Of a stretch of DNA of 64,000 bases, positions 22,395-33,557 are shown piece after piece. The DNA lies in contig CAMGYJ010000006.1 of NCBI GenBank assembly GCA_946122785.1, forward strand, positions 34,616,066-34,680,065, written 5' to 3'. The position numbers and the translations under genes are program-made. The notes beneath the pieces are model-generated. The model did no database searches, was not told where the DNA came from, and saw only the letters and a list, made by a program, of their open reading frames with translations. This DNA comes from Linum tenue (taxonomy: Eukaryota > Streptophyta > Magnoliopsida > Malpighiales > Linaceae). The first letter of the stretch is position 1. Each line of letters starts with the position of its first letter.

Positions 22395-22447
<53 letters not shown>

Positions 22448-24184
22448 ATGCTTTGATTTTTTGACAAGGAAACTTTTCTGTTCAGCAAACATTTGCTTGC
22501 ACCACTCAATTGGATTCATTTGGAGATTCATCAGAGGCCCCACAGCAAGGCTTCAACTACAACTAGCTAGCTAGCTTTGGTTTGGTTTGGTTTGGTTTGG
22601 TGGGATATATATGGATTAATGGGAAGGCGATACCAAAAGAAGCAATTGATTTGGCAGGAATATGAATGTATAAATATTGTTTATTTGGGCAAAGCTGAAA
22701 AGGGAATGTGCAAATGTAACCAACTTTTTAGTTAATCGAAATGGTGGGGGGATAGATAGACCCATCGAGCTCCCAATTTCTTTTTGGTTTTGCCAATCAT
22801 GTATTTAAGAAACTAATATATAAGATTATGCTTTAGTACTTTATTTAATTTTCAATCTAATAGAAGCTGAATATCTATAGATATGTAATTACTATGCGTG
22901 CATATGTAATTAATTAAACTAATTAGTACCCTGTGCAATATAAGATAGCATCGGCAACCACAAAAGACCCATCCACAAATAGAATTCTTCCATCCTCTTC
23001 AAGTGATTTGATCTGTCAATCAATCAATCGTGATTAATTAACTGTAAAACTGGAAACAAAACATCTAATTAATTAATTAATCAAATGAGTACGTACCTGA
23101 GGTCGAAGGTGGAGATTTTCATATTTGGAAATGACTGTGGAGAAGCCCTCAGTGAGAGTGTTTTGCGATCTTGCACTGATATGAACTTCTTTTGCTACTC
23201 CCGCCAGCTCCATTGATAAATCTTGCCCACTTAGGGAGTTTCCCACCACCACTACCACCTAATTTTGTAAAAGAAATTTAAAAAATTACTGTTATGTATG
23301 TATGTATTAATTAAATAATGATAGTTCCCTCTTTCACTAGTTACCTACCTGATTTTGGAATGCCTTTGGAACCCTGTACACGTGGCTATGCATTTGCTTC
23401 CTCTTCCAAGTATCCATTCCTAATAATTAAACACAACAAAGCCCAAGATTACCCTCTTAATCATTCAGAGGTTATGAATTTAAGTAAAATAAAGAACATA
23501 ATTAACATACGTACCTTTAATAGACGGCAATCGAGGGTGAGAGTAATGGCCATTAGCCACAACCACAGCATCGAAAACCTCTTCCACCACCACCTCCTCA
23601 CTCCCCACGTCACTTCCAATTTCATCAACTTTCTGTTTGTTATTATCATAATAATTAGCACTACTTGTAGCAACTTTGAGTAATTTTCTGCTCTTGACGA
23701 CCCATTTCAAACCCCCGCAACTACCATCCAACATTCCCACATACTCAACCCTTGTATTGAACCTAATCAATTCCCTCAGCCCAAAATGCACACTAAACTC
23801 TTTCAAATACAGCCATAGCTCCTTGTGGCCAGGGAACCTCCTTGGGTCCCTCCCTGGCCCTTCCTTCACAAAGAATGGGAAATCTGTGTAACCCATGATC
23901 TCTCTTGGGGAGAGCAGCCTAAGTGAGGTGTAGATGCTACTATGGACATCCAAGAACTTGGTCTGCCCCAATGGATCCTCCTTCTCTATGTTTGGATCAT
24001 ACAACCATTGCCCACCTACATCATGTTTTTGCTCCAACACCACCACCCTATGCCCTTCTTTCCTCAACTCCCTAGCTGCCACCAGACCTGAAGGCCCTGC
24101 CCCGATCACACACACCGACCACTTCTTCTTCGATACCATCATCTCCCAAGTTGCTAGGGTGGCTTGATTCCATGGTTGGTCCAT
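21472..24184 (-). CDS. flavin-containing monooxygenase, GS-OX-like
   Basis: Seven exons on the minus strand: 24184-23515, 23419-23349, 23258-23097, 23012-22930, 22225-22090, 21955-21782 and 21666-21472. They join to 1491 bases, 496 residues plus stop, with consistent phases. Motifs: FAD-binding GAGPSG (28-33) in VCVIGAGPSGLVAARELR, the FMO-type stretch KGMDTWKRKQMHSHVYR (223-239), NADPH-binding GNSLSG (253-258) and the C-terminal YCTGYTYSFPF. The family oxygenates nitrogen or sulfur nucleophiles using FAD, NADPH and O2; plant GS-OX members S-oxygenate methylthioalkyl glucosinolates, but the substrate here is unknown. Intron 5 uses a GC donor. The first ATG is 24184; an extended upstream frame has no ATG. 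It is the only apparently intact host gene in the window. Confidence 0.9.
21956..22089 (-). other. GC-AG intron 5 of the FMO gene
   Basis: The donor reads AGAAAG|GCAAGC and the acceptor ACTGCAG|ATC. AG|GCAAG is the usual context of the minor GC-AG intron class. The flanking residues (GIPRK and IIAFPFFE) join into a well-formed FMO segment, so this is a real junction. Confidence 0.8.
22398..22445. repeat. (GA)n microsatellite in FMO intron 4
   Basis: 24 GA units without interruption inside the 704-base intron 4. On the transcript it is (CU)n. Nearby simple repeats are AAAAG at 22016-22038, GTAT at about 22043-22062 and TTTGG at about 22576-22600. Confidence 0.9.
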
Positions 24185-24282
24185 GGTGTACAATGCTATA
24201 TATGTGTGTTTGGCCAAAGGGTGAGTCTGGTTTTGAGGAGGATGGAAGAAGAGGGGAGAAGGAGGGCAATGGGATCGATAAT

Positions 24283-24290
24283 GTTATATA
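24283..24290 (-). promoter_or_regulatory. TATA box of the FMO gene
   Basis: The minus strand reads TATATAAC 99 bases upstream of the ATG, implying a 5' UTR of about 65-70 bases. No other TATA box lies at a usable distance; TATATAG at about 24196 is too close to the start codon. Confidence 0.5.
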
Positions 24291-24800
24291 TTGGTGGCCG
24301 TGTTTGGTGTAGGGTTTGATTTATATTTATGTTGGTAGTTGGTGAGGGAAGTTGGGATCGGGAGATTTTGGAAGCAAATCCAAGAAATCAAGTGGAGCTC
24401 AATTAACACAAAATTATCAGCCAAGAAAAGGAAGAATGATGCTGGAGGAGACTGGTGGTTTGCTAGGAAGGAGACACACGTGACACTTTCTAAATCATTG
24501 GATTTAGCATTCTATTCTAGCCCTCTCTCTTTCATTGTTGGAAGTTTCAGCAGCAAGTTTTCAGGAACTCAATAAATGTTACTTTTTTTTTTTTTTTGTT
24601 TTAATAATGTGTCCTTTCCTTCGTATCCACGACCATATACGCTTGGTAATGGCAACCACGAAGCTACTTTTTTTTTTTTTTGAAAGAACACGAAGCAATT
24701 TTTTTTATATATAATAAAGCAACTTTGCAGGAATTTGGAGAAAAATTTTTTGAGTTATGAATTTACAAAATTCATATATTCAGTGGAGCGTGTGTGGCTT

Positions 24801-25188
24801 CTACGGTACGTCGAGTAAAATTCGAGGTACCGTTTATTTTGAGTATGAAAACGCTATCTATACCTTGAATTAGTAGGATTTTTGTCGCCCTATACTATAC
24901 CCAACCCTTAAAGAGTGAACCCTATGTCCTAATTATCTAAATCATAACTATAAATCTTAAGATGGTGCATTCATTTTTTATCCTATATTTGAACAAATCA
25001 TAACTGTTGATTATTGTTTCTAATTCAATTATCTTGGGGGTATAAAATTTAGAGAATTAAGACATAGATTTTGATATTTAAGGGTTAGAGTATGGTATGA
25101 TGTATGAAAGATCAGAAAATTCAAGGTCTGGATAGCGTTTTCATACTCGAGGTATGCGGTACCCCGAATTTCACCCTAGGTACCGTAG
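24801..25188. mobile_element. foldback element (MITE-like), about 390 bp
   Basis: The arms run inward from CTACGGTACG (24801) and TACCGTAG (25188). The outer about 70 bases pair well (GAGTATGAAAACGCTATC on both arms). The inner parts also pair (CCCTATACTATACCCAACCC against GGGTTAGAGTATGGTATG), so nearly the whole element is one long inverted repeat. Flanks share ATATTCAGTGGA / ATATAGTGGA, a possible imperfect target duplication. It lies 0.6 kb upstream of the FMO start. It has no ORF. Confidence 0.65.
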
Positions 25189-25216
25189 AACTGCCAATAT
25201 AGTGGATAGCGTTTGC

Positions 25217-25478
25217 AAAGGCTAGCGTACACTTGGTGTACGTTGTACGCCTGCGTTCACACTTGATTATTGCAATTCAATATATTTGGTTGAATCAGAT
25301 CCGTTGGTTATTATTTTTTAGATTAAATGAATCATGTTGCTTGGGTTAGAGAATTAGGGACTGGGGTTCACCAATTAGAGGTTAGTGTATAGTATCATGT
25401 CCCAAACTTCGGTTAATTCGTGCTCTAAATAGTAAAACTTGACGGGCGTACAATGTACGCCTGACGTACGCTAGCTTG
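25217..25478. mobile_element. second foldback element, about 260 bp
   Basis: The left arm AAGGCTAGCGTACACTTGG (with GTACGTTGTACGCCTG) pairs with the right arm GGGCGTACAATGTACGCC plus TGACGTACGCTAGCTT. Internal sequence (GAGGTTAGTGTATAGTATC) resembles the inner arm of the neighbouring foldback, so the two are related. No ORF and no clear target duplication. Confidence 0.55.
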
Positions 25479-27000
25479 AATTGTACATATATATATGGTG
25501 ACGTCTATCGTCCACCAGCAAAAAAATGGCGGTATGTCTTACACCACACATCTCTGTCGTGCGATCCATCTCAACAGTCGAGATAAGTAGTGGGCTCTAT
25601 TTATGTGGAATTATAAATACAATTATAGCACCAGTCCCCCAACCCAAAAACGTTACATTCTAATCCAATTTCGTAAGATGATTGGCCAGGGCGTACGAAC
25701 CAAAGTCATGTTTGCCAGACGACCCTGCCCTCAACTGCAAACCACTCAAACCTTTTCGCATCCTCTCGTACCGTCAGCCCTTCCTCCGTCACGCGTTCTT
25801 TGCTTTCTCTCTTTTCATATCTCCCATCTCTCACTGCCACTCCGACGAATGATTCCACTTCAATCGATTCCAATTCTGGTGCAGAACTTTGTAATCACAA
25901 CCCCCATTCTCCGTTGAATTCGATCCGAGCAATTACGATGCATAAATTCTTCTTATTTCATCCCTCTCTATATTACACGATTGCAGAAAGCAGACCACAA
26001 GTTTAGAAACACACACCATAAGTTCGTTAAAGCACACAACATGACCAATAACGTACACCAGCAGTTTATTATTGTATGCCACAAGTAACATAGAGCAAAC
26101 CACATGTTTATAAAATCACGGCACAAGTCTATTGTATTGCCCCTTTATTTATTTAGTTTTCGTTCTTGTTCCAGGTAGGTGTATTACGTTTTGGGATCGT
26201 TTCGGCCGGAGGAAGAAGATGACGAAGAGGGAATTTCAATCGAATTGTGGGTGGATAGTTATCTTAACTTGTGTTTGTGAAATAACCTACCTTATTGGGT
26301 TTAGAATACTGCAATCTGATCTCGGATCCAATTACTGCTCTAGTGGGCTTAATGCATGCGGGTTAATGGGACAAGCACTGGACCATTCCAACTAGGCTTG
26401 AAAGCTGAATAAATGTGAATTGGTTTTCGGATATTCTGAACCTATTAATTAGGGATAAAATTTTATGGAAATTCTAAACGTATTTCATTTTCACTAAGTC
26501 TCGAACGGATCATTCGTTGGAAGGGAGAGAAAGCAGAACAATCTAACCACACCACAAGTTACGTAAAAGCACATCACAAGTCTCCTAAAGCATACCAAAT
26601 ATCTCAGAAAGCATACTAGAAGTTTATCTATTATAGTGCAAGTAATTATTATGAGGGGTCGAATCAGTGGCCGAGCTTTCAAGTCTATCTATTGTCCTAG
26701 TGTTATAATTATTTGAAGTGTCGAATCACTGGTGGAGATTTTATGGTGTAGGTGTGAGGTATATCTACTGGGAATATTGATTTGTTGATATGTAGGAGGT
26801 AAGTAATATCTACTACAGAGGTAAGAAATATCTTTTGTATTTATCTCTTGCCGGACTTTTGTTATTCCATTTTTTAAATTTTAGCCGAAGCGTGACTCTT
26901 TATATTTTCTTGATTCCTTCCATCTTACCATCTCTTTGTATTCTGTCTTACTATCTCTTTACCCTTTCATTCTTTGCTTCCTTGTTTCCTTTGTTTCCGT
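25479..27000. other. intergenic, no gene recognised
   Basis: AT-rich sequence with repeated CACAAGT-type words between 26000 and 26650, possibly decayed short repeats. Pyrimidine-rich at 26840-27000, which could be a leader for the remnant starting at 27015. No ORF shows a recognisable pattern. Confidence 0.4.
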
Positions 27001-27014
27001 TCTCTGCCCCAAAC

Positions 27015-27337
27015 ATGGCTGACAACATCCCCCTTCCACGACTTCATGGTGTTAACTAAACCTTTGTAAACAAGGTTGTTAATGACCCTAGCAAAGGAAT
27101 CACGATCGGTTCTATAGATTGTTTGCTTCTCGTTCTCTTCACACTAAAATCATTGTCGACCCTGCAGAGTTTCGAGAGTTTGACATTCAGGTGCCGCACT
27201 ACATCAACAACCTTGGATGGGGCCTTCTTCTTCACTCCCTCCCTCTGCCTCCATGTCCTCTCGTTGTTAGGTATTTCTATGCAAACATGAAGTGCATGGG
27301 TATTGAATCTCGAGAGTTCTCTAGTCTTGTTGTTGGT
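27015..27337 (+). pseudogene. plant transposon-protein ORF, N-terminal part, cut by element D
   Basis: An ATG at 27015 (MADNIPLPRLHGVN, then stop) is followed in another frame by RFYRLFASRSLHTKIIVD and NNLGWGLLLHSL, PLVVRYFYANMKCMGIESRE. The NLGW...LVR.FYANM pattern matches the 'putative plant transposon protein' domain family often found with Athila-like elements (recalled family knowledge). The reading ends abruptly at the LTR of element D. Confidence 0.45.
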
Positions 27338-28046
27338 TGAATCATCCCGAATATCACAATAAAACTCCCAATTAAGGCCCAAGTATAAACCTCAATTGGG
27401 TGCAATGCAAGGCAAGTCTGTTTTAAATGTCAACCTGTGCCAGTTCGTGTACCCCTACTTCGATTGTTTGTAACATTATCTAGCGATTGGTTTTTTTGGT
27501 GACAACAATTATCTATAGCTAAATGGTTGGAAAAGTGAATGGATTTGACACTAATTGAGAAAGCTTCACCCTGGTGTTGCTCCCCCTAGCTAGCATTTAT
27601 GATTGGTCGGATCGAATGGACATGTGTGGTAAGGAGGTTGTAAACCTTAGGGAAGGACAACAAGTAGCCAAACGCCGCTCTCTTGTTCTCTAGGTCAAGG
27701 GAACTCAACTCGCCCTCGAATCGGAGTTCGGACGACCAAATTACAACCAATCCTAGGTGCTAACACGAACAAAGAGGGTTGCCCTACATTAACCTATATG
27801 GGAGACAAGCTTTGCCTAAGAAAACCCAACTTTACAAGCCTCTTTCAAAGAAATGAGGTTTTCTATCTACCTAGGTTAGAATGGCAAATAGATTGATAGG
27901 CATACACACAACACAATCTTTCATGAAAATACGTCCAAATTCACATCAAAACACATCCACACATAAATCATTCAATCCATACAAACATTCACATAATTGT
28001 AGCTAGGGTTTACAAACACCCAAGAGAAATAATTGACTACTCCATG

Positions 28047-29398
28047 TGATAGACCGTTAATTGCACATGTTTTTACCCCAATTCTTGAGCCGTTGAGATG
28101 TTGATTCTCGTGTTTTAGGCCGATTTCACGCTAGGTTGTTCTTGTTTGTGATATTTCAGGTCCTAGTACGTGAATGAAGATTTGGGAGCGAGTTCGGGGT
28201 CGATTGGACGAAGATCGAAAAAGTGGCGAGTCGCTGAGGAGGACACACGAGCACTCATAAAACCCGCACGGCCGTGCAAGGAACCAATGTAGGCCGTGTG
28301 GGATTTAGCGAGGCTTCACACGGGCACACTGGAAATTCCACACGGCCGTGTGCCCTTGCCCGTTTAGGTAGCCTGAAGTCCATTTATTCGAAACGCCGCG
28401 TTTTGGCATTCACACGGGCAGCTGGGTAACCACACGGCCGTGTGGCCTGCCCGTGTGATCGGGAAAAGCTGGGTTTTAACCAAATTTCGAGCCAAAGGAG
28501 AGGGAATCGACTTTTTGGAGCAAAAACAGAGCCCCAGAGAGAGAAAGTGCGAAGAACTCATCCTAAGAGTGGTTTTGGAGCTGGGTTTCATCAAATCAAG
28601 CTTGGAGATCATCATAGGAGTGAAAATCATCATCCCAGAGCAGATTCTTCCCATTATTATGAGTATGACTGCTTTGTATTCTGTTTTCCCCTCTCTCTCT
28701 ATGGAGTAGAACTTTCTCTCACTTGGTATGAAGAACCCTAGTTCCATGTGTTAGGGATCTTGATTCTAATGACATTGGGATTGTTATACTGTTTGATTAT
28801 AATCGAATGATGCATGATTCATTGAATTAATTGAAGTCTGATCAGCTTTTCTTGATTTTTGCTGCAACCTGAGATAGATAGAATCTGATTAGGTTGTTAG
28901 AGCTTCATCATTCGGTAGTAGTGGATTGGTTATACGAGAGTTAGTCAATCTACTGCTTTGTAATGGAATCCAATTCCAGTAGTGGAGTTCTGTGTTCATA
29001 GCCTCAGCTTTCTATTCAGGTGAAGACTAGTCGTCTGCCGGGTAGTTTGACTGAGAGGGCTTGGTCAGTTTAAGAGATTCCAAGCTACTGTCGGATCTTC
29101 CGCAGTTTAATCAACAGTAAATCAACCCAGGGTAATTACAATTGAGACCTAACTAAGGAGCTAGGGGGACTCATTCCCGAGTGACTCTTCCTTTGCTTCA
29201 GAAAACCGAACCATTTCCTGCTTTCTTACTGCTTTTAGTTAAAACAACAATCACTCGACTTAGTTTGCTAGATAATAGATAATCACGGAGTAGGCTGTAG
29301 ATCTAGACCCCGGGTTGACATTAGAACTTGCTACTTTACTGCATTCCCGGACTACGATTACACTTGATCGCAGTTTGGTGTTGTGTTTTAGCGTGTCA
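28047..29398 (+). repeat. element B 5' LTR
   Basis: TGATAGACCG to AGCGTGTCA. Palindromic CACACGGCCGTGTG-type motifs fill 28261-28460, about 215-415 bases into the LTR. No standard TATA box was found after them (closest GGGTTTTAACC at about 28471). Confidence 0.9.
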
Positions 29399-29404
29399 AG
29401 TTTT

Positions 29405-29422
29405 TGGCGTCGTTGCCGGGGA
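29405..29422 (+). other. element B primer binding site, tRNA-Asp type
   Basis: TGGCGTCGTTGCCGGGGA lies six bases after the LTR end, one change from the TGGCGCC form used by Athila-group elements. Confidence 0.85.
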
Positions 29423-29543
29423 ACCTCTAGGTTATTGGGGAAACGTGAAAGTTTGTTACTCTAGCTTTTTCTTTACTGCATTTTTCTCTCTTCCACCTGT
29501 GTGCCTTCACGGGTTGCTTTGGATGGTTGTGTGCAGGTAGTGC

Positions 29544-32324
29544 ATGACCCGTAGCCAGTCGGGAGAACTACTACCATTAGACCAGGAGCTTGAACGGACC
29601 TGTAGAAACTTCAAGCGGGCTCTAAAGGCGGGACTGGCTGCGGAGGAGGCGCTAGCACAGCTGCAGATCGCCGACGAAGAGGAGATGGCTGAGCCACAGG
29701 ACCATGATGTGGTCAATCCTGAGGAACATACCATGGGATACTACTGGACCGCCAGAGCCGCGGACATGAGGTCACCCATTCAACACCCTCATGTGCCAGC
29801 GAATAACTTTGAGGTGAGCACCTCGGTCATCACGATGTTGCGCGGGTCGGTGGTGTTCCTTGGCAAGGAGGGGGAGTGCCCCCAATCACATCTGAGGCGA
29901 TTCCACGAGCTGATCGATCGAATCAAGATAAATGGGGTCCCAGGTGATGCCATCCAGCTGAGGTACTTCCCATTTACTCTCGAGGGGCAGGCCAAAGAGT
30001 GGCTAGACAATCGACCTCCAGGCTCGATCACTACGTTCGCCAACCTGGCGGACAAGTTCCTCACTCGCTACCATCCCCCGTCCAAGACGGCGGACTTGCA
30101 GAAGCAAATCACCCACTTCACTGAAGACGAAGATGAGACCATCCGGGATGGTTGAGAGAGATACACCAGTCTCTTCCTCAAGTGCCCCAACCATGGTTTT
30201 AACGACGCCTTCAAAGTGGGCACCTTCTACCATGCCCTCTTCCCGGAAGACAAGCAGCTGATTGACTCGGTCTGTAGCGGGAATATGCTCACCAAAACGC
30301 CGCCACAGCTGAAATAACTTTTTGAAGAGATGGCAGAGCAGGGCTATGATTGGGGAACTTCCAGGAGATCGAGAAGAGCACCAGGGCGGGGTGTGCATGC
30401 TGTAGCCACCCAGTCATCTGATTTGGTGCAGGTGGTATCGAAGCTGGTTTCAGCCATAGATCGATCTGGGATGATTCTCGGGACCGGACAGCAGCAGGCG
30501 ATGCACTGCAGTGGTGCGAGAGCACCCATCACACTGTGGAAGATTGCCAGGCGATGAGGGAGTCGACTACACCCCAGGAGCAGGTGAACTTCATCAATAA
30601 TGCTAGGCGCAATGACCCCTACAGCAACACGTACAACGAGGGGTGGCGCCAGCATCCCAACTTCTCATGGGCTGGGGCAAATCCTAGACCACCAGCCTCC
30701 CAAGGACCGCCAGGCTTCCAGAGAGCACCATATCATCCCAGACAGGGGCAATTCCAGCAGCAACATCACTCTCTCTACCAGCCCATGCAGGGGCATGCTG
30801 CTCAACCACAGCCGCAACCTTTCCAGCAGCCAGGTGCAGCCCCTACAACCCCAGTGCAGAACGATCCGATGGCTGAATTGCGGGATATGGTGGGTTCTCT
30901 TGCCAGTTCTAATGCTCAGAAATTCAACACTATCGAGCAATTCATGGAAAAGGCCTCGGGTAAATTCCTGGCTCTTGAAGCTGGCCAGAGGAACACGCAG
31001 GCTGTCTTGCAGGATATCCAAACCCAGCTGGGGAGCGTGGCTTAAGCAGTGGCGCAGAGGGCTCCAGGTACCTTGCCAGGTCATACCATTCCTAATCCGA
31101 AGGACCCGAATGCCCACTGTAATGTCATCACAACCAGGAGTGGCAAGATGACTACTGATCCACCTGTTCGGGGACAAGAGAGAGAGGCCCCTGTTTCAGC
31201 ATCCCCAGCGGTTGAAGAAGAAGAAGAGAAGGGGGTTGAGGTGCCTGCGCCTAAGCCGCAACCAGTAGTGAAGGACTATGTCCCACAACTCCCTTTCCCA
31301 AGTCGGTTGCACAAAGATAGGCTCGAGGCAGAGTTCAGGAACTTCATGTCCATGCTTCGGAAGCTGAATGTCCAAGTGCCTTTCCTGGAGGCACTATCTC
31401 AAATGCCGAAGTATGCGAAGTTCCTGAAAGATCTTCTCTCAAAGAAGTAGAAGCTGAGCGAGCTGGCCATTGTGGAGCCCAGCGAGGAGTGCTCGGCCAT
31501 TCTGCAGAACAAGCTTCCGCTGAAGCAGAAGGACCCAGGTAGTTTTACTATCCCGTGCTCTATCGGTAAATTGCATGTAGAGAGGTCCTTGGCGGTCTAG
31601 GTGCTAGTATCAATGTCATGCCGTATAAATTGTTCAAGAAACTAGACCTAGGTGAACCCCGTGCGACTAGGATGAGTCTTCAATTAGTGGACCGATCTAT
31701 AGTTCATCCTAGGGGCATAGTGGAAGACCTTCTGGTTAAGGTTGGCAAATTCTTTTATCCTGTGGATTTTGTTGTCTTGGACATCAATGAGGACACAAAA
31801 GTGCCCCTTATACTGGGAAGGCCTTTCCTGGCCACCGCCAAGGCTCTCATAGATGTACATGATGGGACCTTAGTCTTGAGGGATGGCGAGGAGCTAATAA
31901 CCTTTTCTATTGTTAATACTCTCCATGCTTCATCACCTTTGCAAGCTGTTTCTCACCAGGAGCACGAGTCTGTCGTGTATCCTTCTGTGCTTCCCATTTT
32001 GCAGGATCCCCCTCTCACACCTCCGCCGCCACTCCCGTCCACTCAGTCACCAAAGGAGAAGATCAAGGAGGAGTGGCGACCGAAGCTGCAGGTAGCTAAG
32101 CTGCTCGCAAGAAAACCAGAGACCACTATGAGCTGGTCCTGCCTCCTGAACCTCGACCGCCTTGGCCATCCGAGTATTCACTCGATTGCATCCTGCCGGA
32201 TGGCAAGGTCGAGTTGACGAGTGCTGGTGGCCACATTCGTCGGGTGCATGGCCACCACCTGAAGCTGTACCTCAAGAGTGATGTGGATTTGCTCTTGGAG
32301 GCACCTGCTCCTTCACCTCACTGA
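29544..32324 (+). pseudogene. element B gag-protease ORF, with nonsense codons and a frameshift
   Basis: Start MTRSQSGELLPLDQELERTC at 29544. Retrotrans_gag block near 29900-30090 (LRYFPFTLEGQAKEWLDNRP). A knuckle-like QWCESTHHTVEDC lies near 30510-30555. A Pro/Gln-rich linker follows, then the pre-protease block (NFMSMLRKLNVQVPFLEAL) at 31330-31400 and an aspartic protease with LGASINVMPYKLFKKL and ILGRPFLATAKALIDV. Copy E shows the original residues: TGG to TGA (30153), CAA to TAA (31043), CAG to TAG (31448), a one-base deletion next to the active-site aspartate (about 31596), and another shift near 32105. The tail VELTSAGGHIRRVHGHHLKL resembles the end of gypsy integrases. Confidence 0.8.
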
Positions 32325-32365
32325 GCATCCACTCTACTGGCGTCCAGCTAAAAGACGGTAAAGAA

Positions 32366-32390
32366 GCGCTTGTGGGGAGGCAACCACACC
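32366..32390 (+). other. conserved post-gag hairpin, element B copy
   Basis: GCGCTTGTGGGGAGGCAACC follows the gag-protease stop by about 40 bases, as in A, C, E and F. The core G-GGAGG-CAACC is retained. Confidence 0.6.
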
Positions 32391-32511
32391 TAGGTTTGCA
32401 TTTTCTTATCTTTTTCCTTTTGATTTTTGTGTTTTTTGAGTCTTGAGGTGTTGTCCTAGCGTCGAACGTCGTTTTTGAGTGATTACAGGTTAAATTCGGG
32501 GCTCTGGAAAT

Positions 32512-32880
32512 TCACACGGCCATGCCTAAACTTCACACGGCCGTGTGGCTTTGAACCCTTGGTCGTGTGAAGCCTCGGGATTTTCCACACGGCCAGTTGT
32601 GAAACTCACACGGCCGTGTGGATTTCCTCATCCAGACCGTGTCGGCCACACGGGCGCTGTTGTTCCACACACGGCCGTGTGGTTTTGAGCCCTTGGCCGT
32701 GTGAAGCCTCGGCATTTTCCACACGGCCAGTTGTGCAACTCACACGGACGTGTGGAAATCCTCGGCCTGCCCGTGTCGGCCCACACGGGCACTTGTGCAG
32801 CTCACACGGCCGTGTGAGCGTGCCCGTGTGGTCGAGCCAGTGGCTATAAATTTGTACCACACGGCCGCGTGGTTAGAAAA
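32512..32880 (+). repeat. array of CACACGGCCGTGTG palindromes, element B interior
   Basis: At least eight full or half sites (CACACGGCCGTGTGG, CACACGGGC, GCCCGTGTG, CACACGGCC). It includes a tandem duplication with a 134-base period (units beginning at 32534 and 32668). The same motif fills the LTR U3. A TATA box (TATAAAT, 32845-32851) follows, so the array is placed like an upstream promoter element. Confidence 0.75.
32845..32851 (+). promoter_or_regulatory. internal TATA box, element B
   Basis: TATAAAT sits directly after the palindrome array and ahead of a leader with CCGGCGA-rich sequence like those in A and C. It corresponds to TATAAAAGGGG in A and TATAAAAGGG in C. Confidence 0.45.
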
Positions 32881-33557
32881 TCAAACTCCCCTCGCCGGAA
32901 AACCGCGCCTCTTCGCCCTTCTTGGCGATTTTCGGCGATTTTTGGTTAGTTTTCCACCAAACCATATCCACACCCACCCTTTCCTCCCCATTATCGGCCT
33001 ATCCCTCGATTTTGAGGTGATTTGGACCGATTTTGAGTCGCCGGAGGCAATTTCCGGCGAGGCTCCGACGAGCACTTCCGGGCAGATTTTTGGCTTTTCG
33101 TCGCTTCCATTGCCTTCCCCTCATCATCCCCTACACCTCTACGTGTGTCTCCCAGTTCGGTTTTGACCTTAACCTTGTGATTTATGAAGAATTGGGTGTT
33201 AGGGTGCATGTTTAGAGAACAACTTTGAATCATGTGATTTGTGTGCAATTGATTGAGGGGAAAGCTTGGATTATGTGTGAATTGGGTTGGGCAATGTCCC
33301 CCTTGCTTGTTTGAGCCCTTGTGTGCAAGAATTTTGTCAATTCCATGCTTACCTTAATAGTGCACACAAGGTGTTCGATGAAATGCCTGTTTTTCATGCA
33401 ATGTTGTGAGCACCGGTTGGGGCCCTTAATGATGTGCTTTGAGGGTGTATTTGCTATGGATGTGAACCGTAAGTTGCCTACTTTATCGTGAATGTGCACC
33501 CCCACTCAGATTATGCTTGATTGATTGAGTTTTTGACCCCCGAACTATGGATGAACC

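Noticed and set aside
22226..22543. Minus-strand frame of 105 codons overlapping the (GA)n repeat
   Set aside because: It lies in FMO intron 4 and is mostly a Ser-Leu run from the microsatellite.
24185..24217. N-terminal extension of the FMO reading frame
   Set aside because: The upstream frame has no ATG (it would need a TTG start); the first ATG in the transcript is at 24184.
25603..26395. Two short plus-strand frames in the interval after the foldbacks
   Set aside because: No known motif, no splice or promoter context, and composition like the neighbouring non-coding DNA.
32512..32880. Regular short repeats that could suggest a CRISPR-like array
   Set aside because: Repeat units are palindromes of variable completeness with irregular spacing, lie in an LTR element of a plant genome, and have no cas genes nearby.
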